Below, piece after piece: positions 20,201 to 35,200 of a stretch of DNA of 64,000 bases. The stretch comes from Mytilisepta virgata. Lineage: Eukaryota; Mollusca; Bivalvia; Mytilida; Mytilidae. Position numbers and translations under genes: made by a program. Under the pieces are notes generated by a model. It saw only the letters and a program-made list of their open reading frames with translations, was not told the origin of the DNA and did no database searches. The DNA lies in the NCBI GenBank assembly GCA_028015205.1, contig CM051512.1:23467139-23531138 (forward strand). Direction: 5' to 3'. Numbering within the stretch: position 1 is the stretch's first letter; the number at the start of each line of letters is the position of its first letter.

Positions 20201-23200
20201 GCTTGAAACGAACTCGCTACCGCGAGAAGACTAACAAGGTGGTTTAAAGATTAATTGCAAGGATAGCATCTCCGCCAACCAATCTAGATTTTGTCTTTCC
20301 TTCATATCATTCTCCATGTTTTGATCATTAGCATAGCTTTCAACCAAAATTTTAGAACGATTTTTTTGGTATTTCTATCTTAAATTGCGACCTTTTTATA
20401 TTTAGTTGGCACAAACGGAACAGTGATTATTGTGAAATGTAAGGACGTGGGATGGTGGGTAAAATATGAAAAGGAAAACTAACCGATTTTCAGGATAAAA
20501 GACACTTGAATAACATAGACAGGAGATGGACATTGCTATTTTGTTGTATGTCATATATATCTCTAGAACTGTTAACTGTAGGCAGATGTCATTTTTAAAA
20601 CACCAAACAAAATCGTACATGAAAAACCATTATATTTTTTTATGGAAAGATAGACTCATACAGATAAACACAATATTGCCATATTATAATGGCGATGATG
20701 TGCACAGCAATTGTAGAATTAACACTCATTTAGCCTAATACTGAAAAATGTATTTTTCACCATTGTAAACCAATTTCGTTTGAAGAACATTGAAATAGTG
20801 GCATTCATTACCTTTCCTCTGAGAGTCGTTTGAGAATCCTCAATGATGAGACAAAAGCCAAAAAAAAACATAACTGTCCTAATCGTTAAACGCAAAGGAC
20901 ATTTTAGACTACAAGTTACGTTGTCAATGATGCCTGATTCTAATATGCTCTAAACCCTTTCAGTCTACTACATGGTGATATTTTACGACTCGCTATTTTC
21001 AAATGACAAGAACTCTGATTTATAACTATTCTACGACAAAACAAATTACTTTTTTTTGCAAACTTTTTGGAGGAGAAAATGTGCATTGATTACATTATCA
21101 ATAATTAACTGGATATTTATTGATATAACTTCCCATTCAATTTCTTCCTACAGATTCTAAAACAACTGAAGGGTTTCTCTTTGGGAAAATTTAATGAATT
21201 TGATGAATTGTATCAAAAATGCTGATTAGAATCATAAAATTTTATATAGTCCTATTATTTTATTATATGTAATTCCATGACTTGAAAAATTAATAGTGAA
21301 TATTGTGGTCATTTGTTGAATATTTTTCTATGGGTTTTCAAGTGAATATCTTGTAATGAGTTAGGATGTTGTTGATTGCTATAAATGAAAGGATGATCCC
21401 TGGATGTTCTAATTTTTTGTCGGGTTTAACCCAAAAGGAAGTTGTCACAATGAGGCATATCTCATATCTTTACAGATTTGGATAAGTTGCTAACAATAAC
21501 TAAGCATGATGATAAAATTTAAACAAAATCCACACAGACAAGTAAATCTAACAAATAGTTAATTTACTAATAAATTGAATATCACGATACTTCAGATTCA
21601 AGCAATGTTACTTTTTTCTAATCTAAATATTATATCGTTTATGCAATATGTTTCCCTGGAATACATGTATCCTTTAACATCAGAATATTTGATATTTTCG
21701 TTACAATTCTTAATTGCTAATTCCTAATTCTGTTTTTCAGTAATTTGTGTGCAACGTCTTTTTTATATACAAATGAATACCAAAACTATAAGAGGGGAAG
21801 TCTATAAAATCTAATTTAAAGCCACACCGACATCGTGACAACAACTATACAAAATACCAATCCCAAACAGATATAACAAAAGAATAATAAAAGACAAATA
21901 CTATCCCAAATATTTGTACAACTACTCGTTCATCAGCTCGTTTACTTTAAACCCCTGCAAAAGACCCTTATGGATTAACCCATAAATTTGTGTGCACATC
22001 CCACATGCAGGAGTTAAATATTTTAGATGTCGTAAATACTTGTATTTCAGAACCCTGTTGTAATTTACAAGATAATATTTTACTTATATGTGAATTTGAA
22101 TTCCCTCTTACTAAACATAGCAAAATAAAATAATAAGGGAAAAGCTGGCAATGTGAACTTCCGAAAAAAATCTGGAGTGATATCCGGTGCCCAGAAATAC
22201 AAGTAGTAAACATGGTCCTCTTGCTTATTATTTAAAATTAATAATTTGTACGAGATTATAAAGCTTGAAGCACTTACCCTCACAGTACTCGCCGTAGTAA
22301 CCATCCTGACATTTACAGATGTATCGTCCAACATCATTTACGCATTCCCCACCATTCTGGCAATCATTTTGATAATTGTCACATGGTGTCGCTAAGAGAT
22401 AAAAATTATGAAAGATTATAAGAAGTGTATTTCGCCATCTTTTAAATAAAGTGCTTTACTAAGCACAACATGATACGACAAGTAAAGTGTGACCAAACTA
22501 TTATGCTAGATCAAATAAAGTGAATATATATTACCCAGAAATATGTGACCTACAAAACCAGACGAAAAACAAGGAAATTTAGAAATCAAGCGACTTTGCT
22601 TTTTTGGCACTTTTAACACCATATATTTCGAAAGCTAAGAAAAATCTGATGACATACTACTGAAAGCAATCATCAAGATGAATTGAAATTGGAAGAACAT
22701 TTTTATGTTTCGTCCAAAAGTGCTAACTTTCACCCATCATTAATACGTGTACGAAATCTTGCATTTTAGTGAGTATAATCGACCTTTGTGCGGTATTCGT
22801 ATTTTCACTGAGTGAACTAAAGTGATGCTTCAGTGTCATATCAATGTCTTCAGTATCAGTTATCATCTCTGAATTGTTTTACAGATCAAAAATTAGTACT
22901 GGGTTGTCAATTTTATTATTATCTTTCAAGAGTTTCAAAAACTCTCTTGCTTGTTTTTTGGCAGTGACGCATTTTGTCATTAATCCTCTTCATTTTTGTA
23001 AGAATGTTCTTTTCTTTTGATGGCTTCCTGAACTTTAGATTTTCTTGTTCTATATATTTCGGTATGGCGTTTACCGAGTTCGTCATCGGGACTTCTGCAC
23101 TTATTATGTGCCCGTTTTGGTCTATTCGTGTCTCATCTTCAACGAGCTACCTATCCATAAACCTACTGCTATTCTTAACTGGTTTGGCTTTTCTAACACA

Positions 23201-26200
23201 TATTGATTTGCTGTTTTAGTGACCACGGCTTTCCATGTTTCCTAAATTTGCTTGATATCATCACTAAGTTTTAAAAAGTGTTTATTCCTACCAAAATTCG
23301 CAGAACTTTTGAAACTTAGACCAATTCGTGTCCTCGTTAATGTTCCAGAAATCTTGGTGTCTTTTTAGTAATTCTGACTGTATTCTCAAAATATTAAAAA
23401 GTGATTCTTACAACAAAGTGGTTACTGTATAGATCAAACCAACCGTTCGATATAAATTTGGACCACTTTGTGACCTAATCTGAAGGACAAGAAAATATAG
23501 TCTGTCGCCGATTGCGATCGTTCAGAATCCTCGTATAATGACCTTCGCAACAAGCGTAATATATTTGCCACGGTTAACTGACTATATTAAATGAACTGTA
23601 GTAAACATTTACCGTTATAGAACGGAATCTCATTTAGAATATTTTCCCTAAAGAATCACACTTTTGCAGGCACCGACGATTTCATAGCCCAATGCTTCCA
23701 AAACATACATAAGCACACCCCTTTCGTTTTTATTTACTTCGTCATTTGAGAAATAAGCAATGTCAACGGCCGTGCTGATGTCATTCAGTCGTATGAGCAC
23801 CCATAATCGCTCAAACTTGTACTGTTTACTACCAAGCAGATTATGATCCAAGATGAAAATATCAGATTTAATGCAGATTCCAAATCCACCTTTCCTGTTG
23901 TCCGTTTTGGGACATTTACCGTTTTACCTACCCACTACATTTGATTACCCCCCCCCCCCCTCCCCGGACACAGTCGAAAGAAAGCACTTTCATCGATTGA
24001 TATATTGATTGGCGTTTAAAAAAAACTCAGCAATATTATTACATGCTAGTGGAATACCCTAATTGTAGAAAAAACAATTCTCTAATTATTTGAATGTTTT
24101 AATGTTATCCAATCGGTTTAAGGAGAAATTTTTATAATCTGTGTGTGTTTTTTGTTCAAGATCACTGACTATTTGCTGAAACTCCCCTTGGGATTTCTCA
24201 ATGCTTTTCGAAGATTCCTTAAACAAACTATCGCTAACGGTTTATCGCCTCCAATATTCTGTATAAAAACTCTTGACGATAACTTACAGCGGGAATTCAA
24301 ATTAAGGCTTCTAGATGGAGTAACGGAGATAAGTAAAGGATGAAGCTATATTTATAGCGACGTGCCAAGTGGTGTAGTGCACTGGACATTGTGCGGGGCA
24401 AATATTGCCATATTTTTTAACCTTGTGAGTTCGAAACCCGCTGAAGGTGGACATAAACTTGACAGTATGAAATTTAATTTAAACATTGTTGGGCTAGTAT
24501 GCATTTGTGTGTGTATATATCTATATCTATATATATATATACCCTGTGTAAAAATGCAAGAGTTCCTTGAAACGTTAAATATTGATTTTAATTTTACAGG
24601 ATATTTGCATTTTTTCTAAATTTAATATAGCTTTTTATTCGAAGACATGATACAAGTAAAATAATCAAATACTGTTTAAAATTTTAATGCGTTCTGCATT
24701 GTCAGTAAACTATGAAACATTCATTTTTGGATAATACAATGTCTGATTAGAAACTTGGCCCTATAAATATACACCTATATAGCCGATATGATTATGTCAT
24801 TTAAATGCGTTTTCTTCCGTTTGTACACTGACAAGTTATTATGAAAATCGTTAAGTAAACAACTGACATGATTATAAAAGTGTTTAGTTGTTTGTTTAAC
24901 AAATGATAATTGATCGGCTGGTCATTATTATAAAAATGTCAACATTGTTTAATAGTCTAGAATAAATTTAAACAATAGTATTACCAGGGTGGGAAATGGT
25001 TACTGTGTAAATAATGTTCATGCAAAGTACATTAACGAAAGACTAAAATTACTAATTTGCATTTTGGGATACAGCAAACATAACAAAATTGGTTTGGATT
25101 AAATATTTGCATAGAAAATTATGAATATTTCAATTAACTGACTATTCAATAAGCAAGAGTATTTTTTCATAAAAAATAACATTCCAGATCGGTTTTCGAA
25201 AGTATATATGCATCATTTTAATATGACCAGAGTATGGAGAGTATATTCATGTACATCACCAACATGGTGAAAAAAATCCAATTGTATTACGTTGAAATAA
25301 CAAAAAGTACAGTTACTTTCAAACGAACACCTTAATGCTGGATTAGGAGACAGTTATTACAATATATATAAAATGAGAAAACTGAAAATTCGAAACATCT
25401 GCTTAACTGTACAAGATATTTAGAAACTTCAAACTGCAGTTTTATAAAGAATATCAATACTGTCATACATTTAATTGCCATCCAACATTTAAGTGAGTAA
25501 CGTAATATATGCACATAAGGTGTATCCCAATTATTTCCACTTTTGAAAATGTAGTTAAAATGTATGCAGGAAATAGTGGGAATTGCAGGGAAAGTCTAAT
25601 ATATATACACCACGCTTTTCATTGCCCTTTCAAATATTTTCCCACCTTTTAGTTCTACAAATATTTCAATCAGAACTAAAGCTCATTGACTGCAGAGGGG
25701 CAAATGGAGAATGAAATTTTAATATGACCTAATCATATATATTTTATTGAAATACATGTACCAATAAATGTCGATATCTTAATTAAACATTTATGTCATA
25801 TATGTGAAGTTTGGATGTAAATAAATCTGATCGTTTATCGCAAACTTATAAAACCATTTATAGAGTAATTAATCACTTGCAAATGTTTTATTGATGTTGA
25901 TTAAAATATCATTTTACTTTAGTAAATTTCATGCATAGTGAGATCAGATTTATTTTAAATAAGTTTCGTCTAATAATAATATGTTTTGTAGCAATGTAAA
26001 ATTTACGATGTAAAGTTGTCTACCTAATAATTTTATCTATGAAAAAATATTTGTCATTTAATTTGGGTAAATCCACCACCGCAAATATTCCAGATTTATA
26101 ACAAGAAAACGTTTTGTTCATACTCACTGTATTCATGGCAAAATGCTTCGTTTCCATACATAACGTAACACACTGTTCCACTAGGACAACCATTAGGCCA

Positions 26201-29200
26201 ACAAGCATCTGTGTCCTGACAGAAAGAATATGTCGTAAATTATACATGTATGTAATTACTGTAGACAAAATGATGATGAGTAATGATGAATCATAATTCG
26301 ACGAAATAAAATAGTCCTTTCCAATTTTATTTGTTTATAACCATAAAAGTCAAATAAAGTCCTGAGATAAATGTTTTAGGTATTTCGTCATAATAAAGAT
26401 AAAAAAGTACATTGTATTTCGTCATAATAAAGATGAAAAAGAGTATTTCGTCATAATAAAGATAAAAAGGGGTATTTTTTTCATAATACAGATAAAAAAG
26501 GGTATTTTTTCATAATAAAGATAAAAAAAGGTGTATTCATAATAAAGATAAAAAAAGGTGTATTCATAATAAAGATACAAAAGGGTATTTTGTCATAATA
26601 AAGATAAAAAAGGTATTTTGTCATGACTTCTAATCAACTATGAGATCATCAGTTCGCGTCCAATTTTGGCGATGTGTTTTCGACTCTGATCATATTTGAG
26701 AAGAATTGTCAGTTTTTCTATGGTAGCATTCCATAAAAATTTTTCTTAATTTAAAAAAAAATAGCCGACGCGATATATCAAATTGTACTAGAACCACAAT
26801 ATACCAAACAAATTAATTCTTATTTAATGAGTGCGTCTATCTTTTAAATCCTTCCAAACGAAAAATACTTCTATCCCCTGATTAAGACTTTTATTCTTTA
26901 TCAATACGTCTATTTTTTCATCCTTTCTCACAAAAATTTACTTGTATTCCTTGATTAAGAATTATTCTTTATCAGGACTTCTATGTATTCATCCTTCCAC
27001 ACAAAATTTATTTTTATCCCTTTAGTAAGATTTTCATTCTTTATCTGGAGTTCTATTTCATCCTTCCCTATAAAATGTACTTTTATCCATTTAGTAAGAT
27101 TTATTTTGAACCCTTAGGTCTGGAATTTATAATAAATATCATACTGGTATACATATATGTTATGCCTTCTAAATGTAAGTTTTATTTTTAACGTAACCAA
27201 ATTTTATCTGTTGTGTTTTTGATATTTTTTAGAATCTTTCACTGCCAATTAATTATTGGAAAGATTACCTTTGACTGCCAAAAGATCGGCCTTGATATTC
27301 AAATCCGGTCGCCAGGCGATGTTATTGTTCTACGGGACAATATGTAACGTCACGGTGATTGTGGTAGTGATCTTACAAATTCTTTTTTTTTTCTCCGATG
27401 AATTGTTGTAAAGAATTTAGGTTTTAGATTGGATGTCGATTGATGCCACATGAGCAATTTTACCTGATATGTCTTTATGATTCACTGGCATGCAATATCG
27501 CTTTCAAAACTTCATTTCAAAAGGACCTTCCTGTCTGTTATAACGAGCAGAGGGAAGGAAAAAATGTTAACACAATATTATCCCTTTACATTTACAGATA
27601 ACTGGAGGTAACGAACCTGCATAACATTTTGTAACCGAAAATGCATTTCTCGGTGATTTAAATATGAATCTTGTCCTATAATACATGGAAGGGGGTCCAT
27701 CATACTACCAGAGGTGTCGAAACATGTATACCTGACAGGACTAATATGTTTTACTTCACTTCACATGTGTTTCATTATAAGTAGAGGACGCTATCGGTAT
27801 ACTTTGTCTCAGCTTCCGGTATCTGTGGATATCGAGTGTTGAAGTTGTTTTAGTTTTTAAGTAGTTCGTGTCATTTTTCTTGGTTTTGTCTTTGTTCCAA
27901 CTTTTCAGCTTGAATTTTACTTGAATTGCGCCAGAAAATCCAAAGAATATATTAATTACGATTTACTGTAATACAGACATAATAATTTTTGCATAGGATA
28001 TTCGAAAGAGAACTGGAAAATATTAAAGATGAATAGAAATAAAATGTGTATGTTTTAGTCAAAATAAAGCAAACCAAATAAAGATGATCCATTAATGTGT
28101 TATTTCCAAGAAACCCTACTTTAAAAAATAATTTTATTTATTTTTTACTTTCAAACAGGGAAAACAAACTGTGTACTGAAGGAAAGTTTTCCTGGTTTAT
28201 TTATCCTATTGTCACATTTATTTTAAAGTTAAAATCTTTACAAATATATTTGTCATTTACGGCGAAAACTTCAGCGTTTGAAATAATTCAAGAACAAGTA
28301 TTTTATCAAATGTATGATGGCGAATTCTAAAATGTGACGAGTGTGTTGGTATTTGTTTTAAAACAAAAACTTCTAAAATGATCTAAAAGACAAGAAAAAG
28401 ATTTCAGAAACATGTGTGTACATGGACCAAATACAAGCGGATCATTCATCAACATATGTTTAAGGATATACATGAAAGAGAAAAGATAGAATATGTATGC
28501 AGTCCGTTGTTTTACTAAATGTTCGTCGATTGAAACACCAATAATCTACACCCATTGTGCTGATATACGTACTTCATGCTAGATATACATCTATACGCTA
28601 ACGATTCCAAACTTTTCAGGACCAAACTACACTTTCAATCATATACATTTTTGTCATAATTCTTCCTTAATTTGTAACGGAGTCTGGAATTTACTAACAA
28701 AGACCAATTTGTAAGTAATTTAGAGTCTTCCTATCTCGGGACTGGGATAACATACAAGAATTAGCTCCTGACCTACAGATATTTGAACATATTTGGAACA
28801 TGTGTCAAAAGTAATTAGTTGTGTTATCTCACCATAACACTATAATAACCTTAGGAAAACTGTTTTGTTGTTTTCTTTTTCTTTCCTTGGTTGTTTTACC
28901 CCTTTCACTTGACAATTGCGAAATATGCTAACTGCAATCTAACGTTCCTTGTCATACAGGTCGGAGTTAAACGATTTTGAATAATCAATTCGATTTTCTG
29001 TCATGTATGATATTACACTTATGGCTTAATAATGATAATATTAATAAATATTTGAAATGCAAAATTATACTCCAAAAGAGTTTAAAGCATTACTAGTATT
29101 AAAAATTTTAAATAAAATAAATACAAAGTGAAATACAAATCAATTAATACAGTAATAATATATTGGTTAAAGAAACAAATACATATTATGCCGTTGTGGA

Positions 29201-32200
29201 ATTCACTTTCCTCATTACTATGGACTTTTTGTTATAAATGGAGCAACAAACGCTTTTAATATCTAGCTTTAGTTTTTGCCCATTTTCTGTCGAAATGATG
29301 TGGAAGCACGTTATTCCGTTCTTATGTATAGCTACGCCACTGGGTCCTTCTGGATCACCATCAACTGCTTAAACTCTGGAACATCTAGTGGTTCTGTTGC
29401 GAAAGCTTGAACCCAACTTGAGGGTGTATCTCTGACATGTAAGCGGTAACCATGAGACATTAGGTAGAGGTTTATTTGACGATTCCTTGTCACAAGATGA
29501 AACATGTATAAAATACGCTACTGGGGTCAATTGTAACCTAGGTTGTTTAATGTGTGATAATAATAGTGATAAAATGATTACTTGTGAAACTTGTTATGGT
29601 AGACTGCATTATATATGTTCTGTGTTACCGATTTTCTTAAGTATTATAAATCAGGGGAGATTTAAATAGCTGTGTTGCATGTGTAGTGTGGATGATGGCA
29701 CTTTCGGGAATTGCAATTTCATTGATAAAATCTGCTTGAAAAATGAGACTTTGATGCATAGGGACTCTCTAATACCCCTGCAAGTAGTACAAGTGTTGAT
29801 GTTAAGCGCAGATATAAAATATATGCAGGAATATGATAGTGTTCAAAATATGATTACGTTGCATAAACTGAACATAACTCATTTAAAGGTGTGTGGTATA
29901 AAGTCGACGTTACTGAACCCTGAATTTCACTTGTTGAAAAAAAATATATTTTTGATTTTCACAGAGACAAAGACTGACAAATTTGATAACTTAAATATTC
30001 CAATGGAATATGATGTTCATGAAAAACATAGGAAAAAAATTAAAAATAAGCCTGGTGGAATTGTTATTATATTTAAAGATTCTTTAAAAAAAAATTGAGA
30101 TGTATTGATTCAGATTCAGAGTTTGTACATTGAATCATTTCAAGCATTTACTCAAAAATTATATTGTGATGTAGTTATATCTCATGTGAATCATAGATTT
30201 ATTCTTCTGATGAATGTTTTACAGAAATCGAAGATGAACTTGTAAAACTTTCAGAAAACATTCAGCATATTTCAATTATTGGTGATATGAATGCTCGTAC
30301 TGTTACTTTGGACGATCATATTGTACCAGACGAGCAACTTTTGGAAACTTTGGAGATTTCTGATGAACACTCAAATGATATATTTGGTTATTCTTATTTA
30401 TCCAATTAAAATATTCCTGTCGCACGATGTAGCGACGATACTGGTCCTGTAAGTAAATTTGGGACAAAACTTCTAACTTTTTGTAAGAGGTGTGATTTAT
30501 TTATAGCGAACGGTCGTATCTGTAATGACCGAGGTATTGGACGTGTGACTTGTAAAAACGTTAGTTTAGCTGATTATTATTACCTGTTATGTTTGATATT
30601 GTAAATTAATTTCAAGTTGTTGGTTTTAACCCCATGTTTCCAGATGTCCATAATAAATTGCACTTTTCCCTGGACTAGCCAGAGAGAAATTGAGTTGTGA
30701 TCATAATGCTATTTCAAAAAATAATAATTTAAATAAAAAAGTCAAATGGAAAGCGAATAAAGCTAATGATTGTTTGAATATATTAGTAGATGATACGGAT
30801 AATGTATTAGACAAAATCAATAGTACAATGGATAATTTGAATGTTGAAGTAATGGTTGAAAAGTTTAATAGCATTGTGAGTGAGCTAAGTTGCTTTTTAA
30901 ATGTAAGCGCTAATATTGTATTTGGTAAGTGCAAACAACCCGGATCTTTTCCAAGTGATGATAAGCCTTAATTTACTAAAGAATGTAGTGCAAAGCGTGA
31001 TGCATTTCACGACAGTAGGAAAAATTATAATAACAAGAAATCTGCGGAACAAATATCTTTAATATATAAAGTCGAAGGAATATAAAAAAAAAGAATTTAA
31101 TAATAGCTATCGTTCCTTTCACGAAACACGATACCAAGGCTTTTTGGAGAACAGTTAAAAAGTTATCCTATTCATCAAACCAAAACCCCTCTATTTCTAT
31201 AGACACTTTTTATGAATATTTCAATATATTAAATGACACGAAGGACTACTACGATGATAATGATTTGGATGATGAGTTTGGTTTGCATCGAGTGTGTGAA
31301 AACCCTCTGTATGACGCCATGTTGAACAGTGAGATCACTGAGGCGGAAAATTTAGAAGCGATTAGAAACTTAAAAAATAATAAGACCTCTGGTCTTGATA
31401 ATTTTTTGAATGAGGATTTAAGGCCAAGGCGAAGTAATTGAACGCCATCTAGTGTTCATTTGTTTACCGTTTCAAGGGTAACATCCCCTTATCATTGTTT
31501 TACGTCCCCGACTGATTGTCTGACGTCGTAGTCGTTATGACGTGACATCGGAGGGGCGTCGCTCCAATGTAGAAATAATAGAGAATAACAAATATCCAGA
31601 TGGTAGATGGCCAGTCTTCATTGTCCTTTTAAAAAATATTGATCCTTTTATTTTTTATTAAATGTATTAAATTTCTTTGTTCTCACGAATTTGCCTGGTG
31701 GAATTAATTCGTACCGCTTCGGTATTTTTTCGGTATTTAAATATTGAGAATCTAATTCAATCGATTGACATTGTGCGTATAATCAACATACAGACCTACC
31801 AAGGCTATCTGAATTTTATTACCTCAAAATGCATTGAAAATGTACATTTATTTTTATTTTATCTTATTTTGTTTTTTTTTTTTTTTTTTTTTTTTTTGGT
31901 TAATAATTAGGCCACATAAAATTGATTTTTAGTTCTTTGGATTTTATGGTAAATATAGGAAGAGCAAAAAGTAAAAAAAAAAATTTGCAGACTATTTTTT
32001 TTTAAACCGAAGATCAAACTTAAGTGCGACCCAATTTTTAACTAAAGTATTGCAAAAAATGGAAGAAAATCACATTTTTACCAAATTTTAGGATCCGGAG
32101 AAAAAATTCCTTTTAATTTGTTGAAAAATGAAAAATAAGAGGCGAATTTTGAGCATTTATTTCTAGATGAAGCGACAAATAAATTTTAGCGGCCAAATCC

Positions 32201-35200
32201 AAAGACCTATGAATCAATTTTGTTTTGGCATAAATTGTTAGAGATTTAACGGCGAATATTTCAGTCAAAATAAGACATCAGCTCCCACTGTTTGAAAAAT
32301 GTTTCCAGGCGTGAGTTATCCTTACGGTTCTTTACACCCCTGCTTATCTCTCGAATGCCAGAAGGTTTTGGTTAAATGCTTTAATTTTGTGATAATGACA
32401 ATACCCTCTAAATTTAACTCACTTTGAAACAAAAAAAAATGGTGTTTCAAATTACGCGGAGTTGGTTCACTTGACGCAATTGACTTGAATTTGGAAAATA
32501 TAAGTAATAAGTAGTAACTCGACAAAATATATCAAAGATATTACTTCTTATACACAATGTATCTAGATTCCATATAGCGGGGTGGATTAAAGGAAAAATG
32601 TAGGTTTTAAACGTAAGAAACTTTTGAATGCTTTTAAATATTTTACGGGACTATAAGGATACAGTGGTAATACAAATCATCCATCGACATGAAAATCAAA
32701 CACCGTCATTCAACAATTAATAGATAAAATCTGCAACTCATTTAAGAAAGTTAAACAAAATATCAATTATTAAATAGAATGATAACTAAATAAATAAATA
32801 AAAATAAATATATAATAAAAAAACATTAAAAAATATAAAAATATATATCAGATGAAAGGAAAAGATTTGCTGTTCGTCCTGTAATTATTATCTGCAATAC
32901 ATTATGCAAAACGTTATCGAACGCCGGACGTGATGACGTTGCCCGAAAAATCACCAAAATTAGTACCTTGATGTTATGTTCAGCAGCAGATACCACGAAA
33001 TCGAGCATGGGGACCCCTAAATATTTTTATATCATCAGAAATGTCGTGGATGAGGCAATATAATATTAGTTTTTCACGAAAGTGTAGGATTAACATCGAT
33101 GGTTTTAATAGACTTTTCGAACAAAATTTTCGAAAATTTGACGTTTTCCCTATATATCCTATGTTAAAAGTTAATTTCAGAACGCATTTTGAAAGGGTTA
33201 TAGCAAAAAAATAAGCATGGGTACCCCCCCCCCCCCCCTTTTTATTTCATATTCCAATGTATTTCGATTAGCTTAACATACTGACAGAAAATTAGAAAAC
33301 TGTAGGATACTTTCAATTACTTCGCCTTGACCTTAAAAAACGCGCCTCCATCGCCTATACGTGTTTTATATAGAATTTTCAACCTAGATTTAGAAACGGG
33401 AATTATACCAGAAAACTAGACTATTGGTATACTAAAGCCAGTATACAAGAATAAAGGTGATAAAATGGACCCAGATAATTTCAGACCAAAAACGTTGATA
33501 AGTTGTTTTGGCAAGTAATTTACTTCTGTCCTAAACAACAGATTGACCTTTTTTGCCACTGAGATTTTACTGTTGTCCAACAATCAAGCTGGGTTCCGAA
33601 AAGGACACTCAACCATTGACAATATTTTTGTTTTAAATTCTCTTATATCTCTGTACCACTCTTTCGGGAAAAAATTGTACTTTTATTCAATTTCGAAAGG
33701 CCTTCTAAACTTTGTGGAGAACTGGCTGTGGAAAAAGTTTATAAAAAGTGATGTAAAAGGAAAATATTTACCGTTATATACAACATGTATGATAATATAA
33801 AAAGGACAAATATACCTAAGGAGCAATCAATAAAACGTAATCCATTGGACAGACAAACCCGGGAAGACAAACGAACAACCACAAGCACAACAAATAAACA
33901 CAGAAAACTAAAAACAATGAACAACACGAACTCCTATAAAAACCAGGAGTGAACCCAGGTGCTCCGGAAGGGTAAGCAGTTCCTGCTCCGTATACGGCAC
34001 CCGTCGTGAAGTTCAACAAAGTCAATCCGGTGGAAGTCACAAATCGTAGGAGGCACATGAAAGGTTACGACAGTGGGAACAGGTCCAACATCATCTTAGA
34101 TATTGGAACACTGTAATGGTCAAAATCATGCGTTCAATACACTTGCTTGAGCGTTTAAATCACCAAAAATATCGTGTAACGTATGAATCGTGTGGTTTGT
34201 TTGTGGTCATAAACGTGCGATTTAATCGTATAACGTGTATGAGAAGGTGAAGAAAAATATTAGGGGGTACCCAACACTTTAACAAAAATAGATTTTGCTC
34301 GTTTAATTTTCATAAACTTTTGCCGAAATATTTACCTTGACCCGTTGACATAAATATAAAAATTTCAAGAAATTGGAACCACACACTTTACGGGAATAGT
34401 TTCATTGGATATATAGCAGTTTGACAAACACTAATTTTGATCATTGAGAAGCTTGAATTCTCTTTACTAATAGTATGTGATTAAAACGTTCAGCTGCTTT
34501 TTAAAGATTTAACTCCCTTAGGTGTTCTGTACCCTTTTAAAACGTGTGACTTCAAATCAGAGCATATTTCTAACTCGAATTAGAAGATTTCTGGAACGAA
34601 CTTTCATCAGTGTCAAATATTTGAAAATGTTGAGAGTTTATATTTTTTTTCTATTACTAATGCAATTCATCAAGTCAATTTGGTTTGAAAAAATATATTA
34701 TAATAAGTGAAATGTTTCCTAAATTCCATGAATTAATTGATCGTATAACGTGCATACAACATGTGCAAGTAAAAGATAGATTTGAACTTTAAATTGTTTA
34801 TAAAAATTATTAAATTTATATCGTCATAGTACATTTTTTTATATGAGCAATTGTTTGGTTATTATTTAACCAAGACGGTGTAGTCTCCGATATGACCTGG
34901 ACTAAAACAACATTTAATTATACAAGGGATTAAGGGGTCCTCTGAAAAGCAAATATGTGTTTATTTGTACATCTACCTCAGATTTACCTGTACGTAAAAA
35001 AGGTAACATATATTTTTAGCATTAAAATACCATCGTCTTCTTATATGATTATACTACAATTAATTTGGATTCATTATACATGTAAGTTAATTTTATTTTC
35101 TTTAAATTGTATATATTGAATTAAAAAATATATTAAAAAATATTAAAGGTTAATATATATAAGTTGATATAAATATTATATTTTATTATTTATTTAAAAT

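Noticed and set aside
22974..23219. 81-codon hydrophobic + strand ORF
   Set aside because: Antisense of a decayed LINE fragment; hydrophobicity comes from T-rich sequence.
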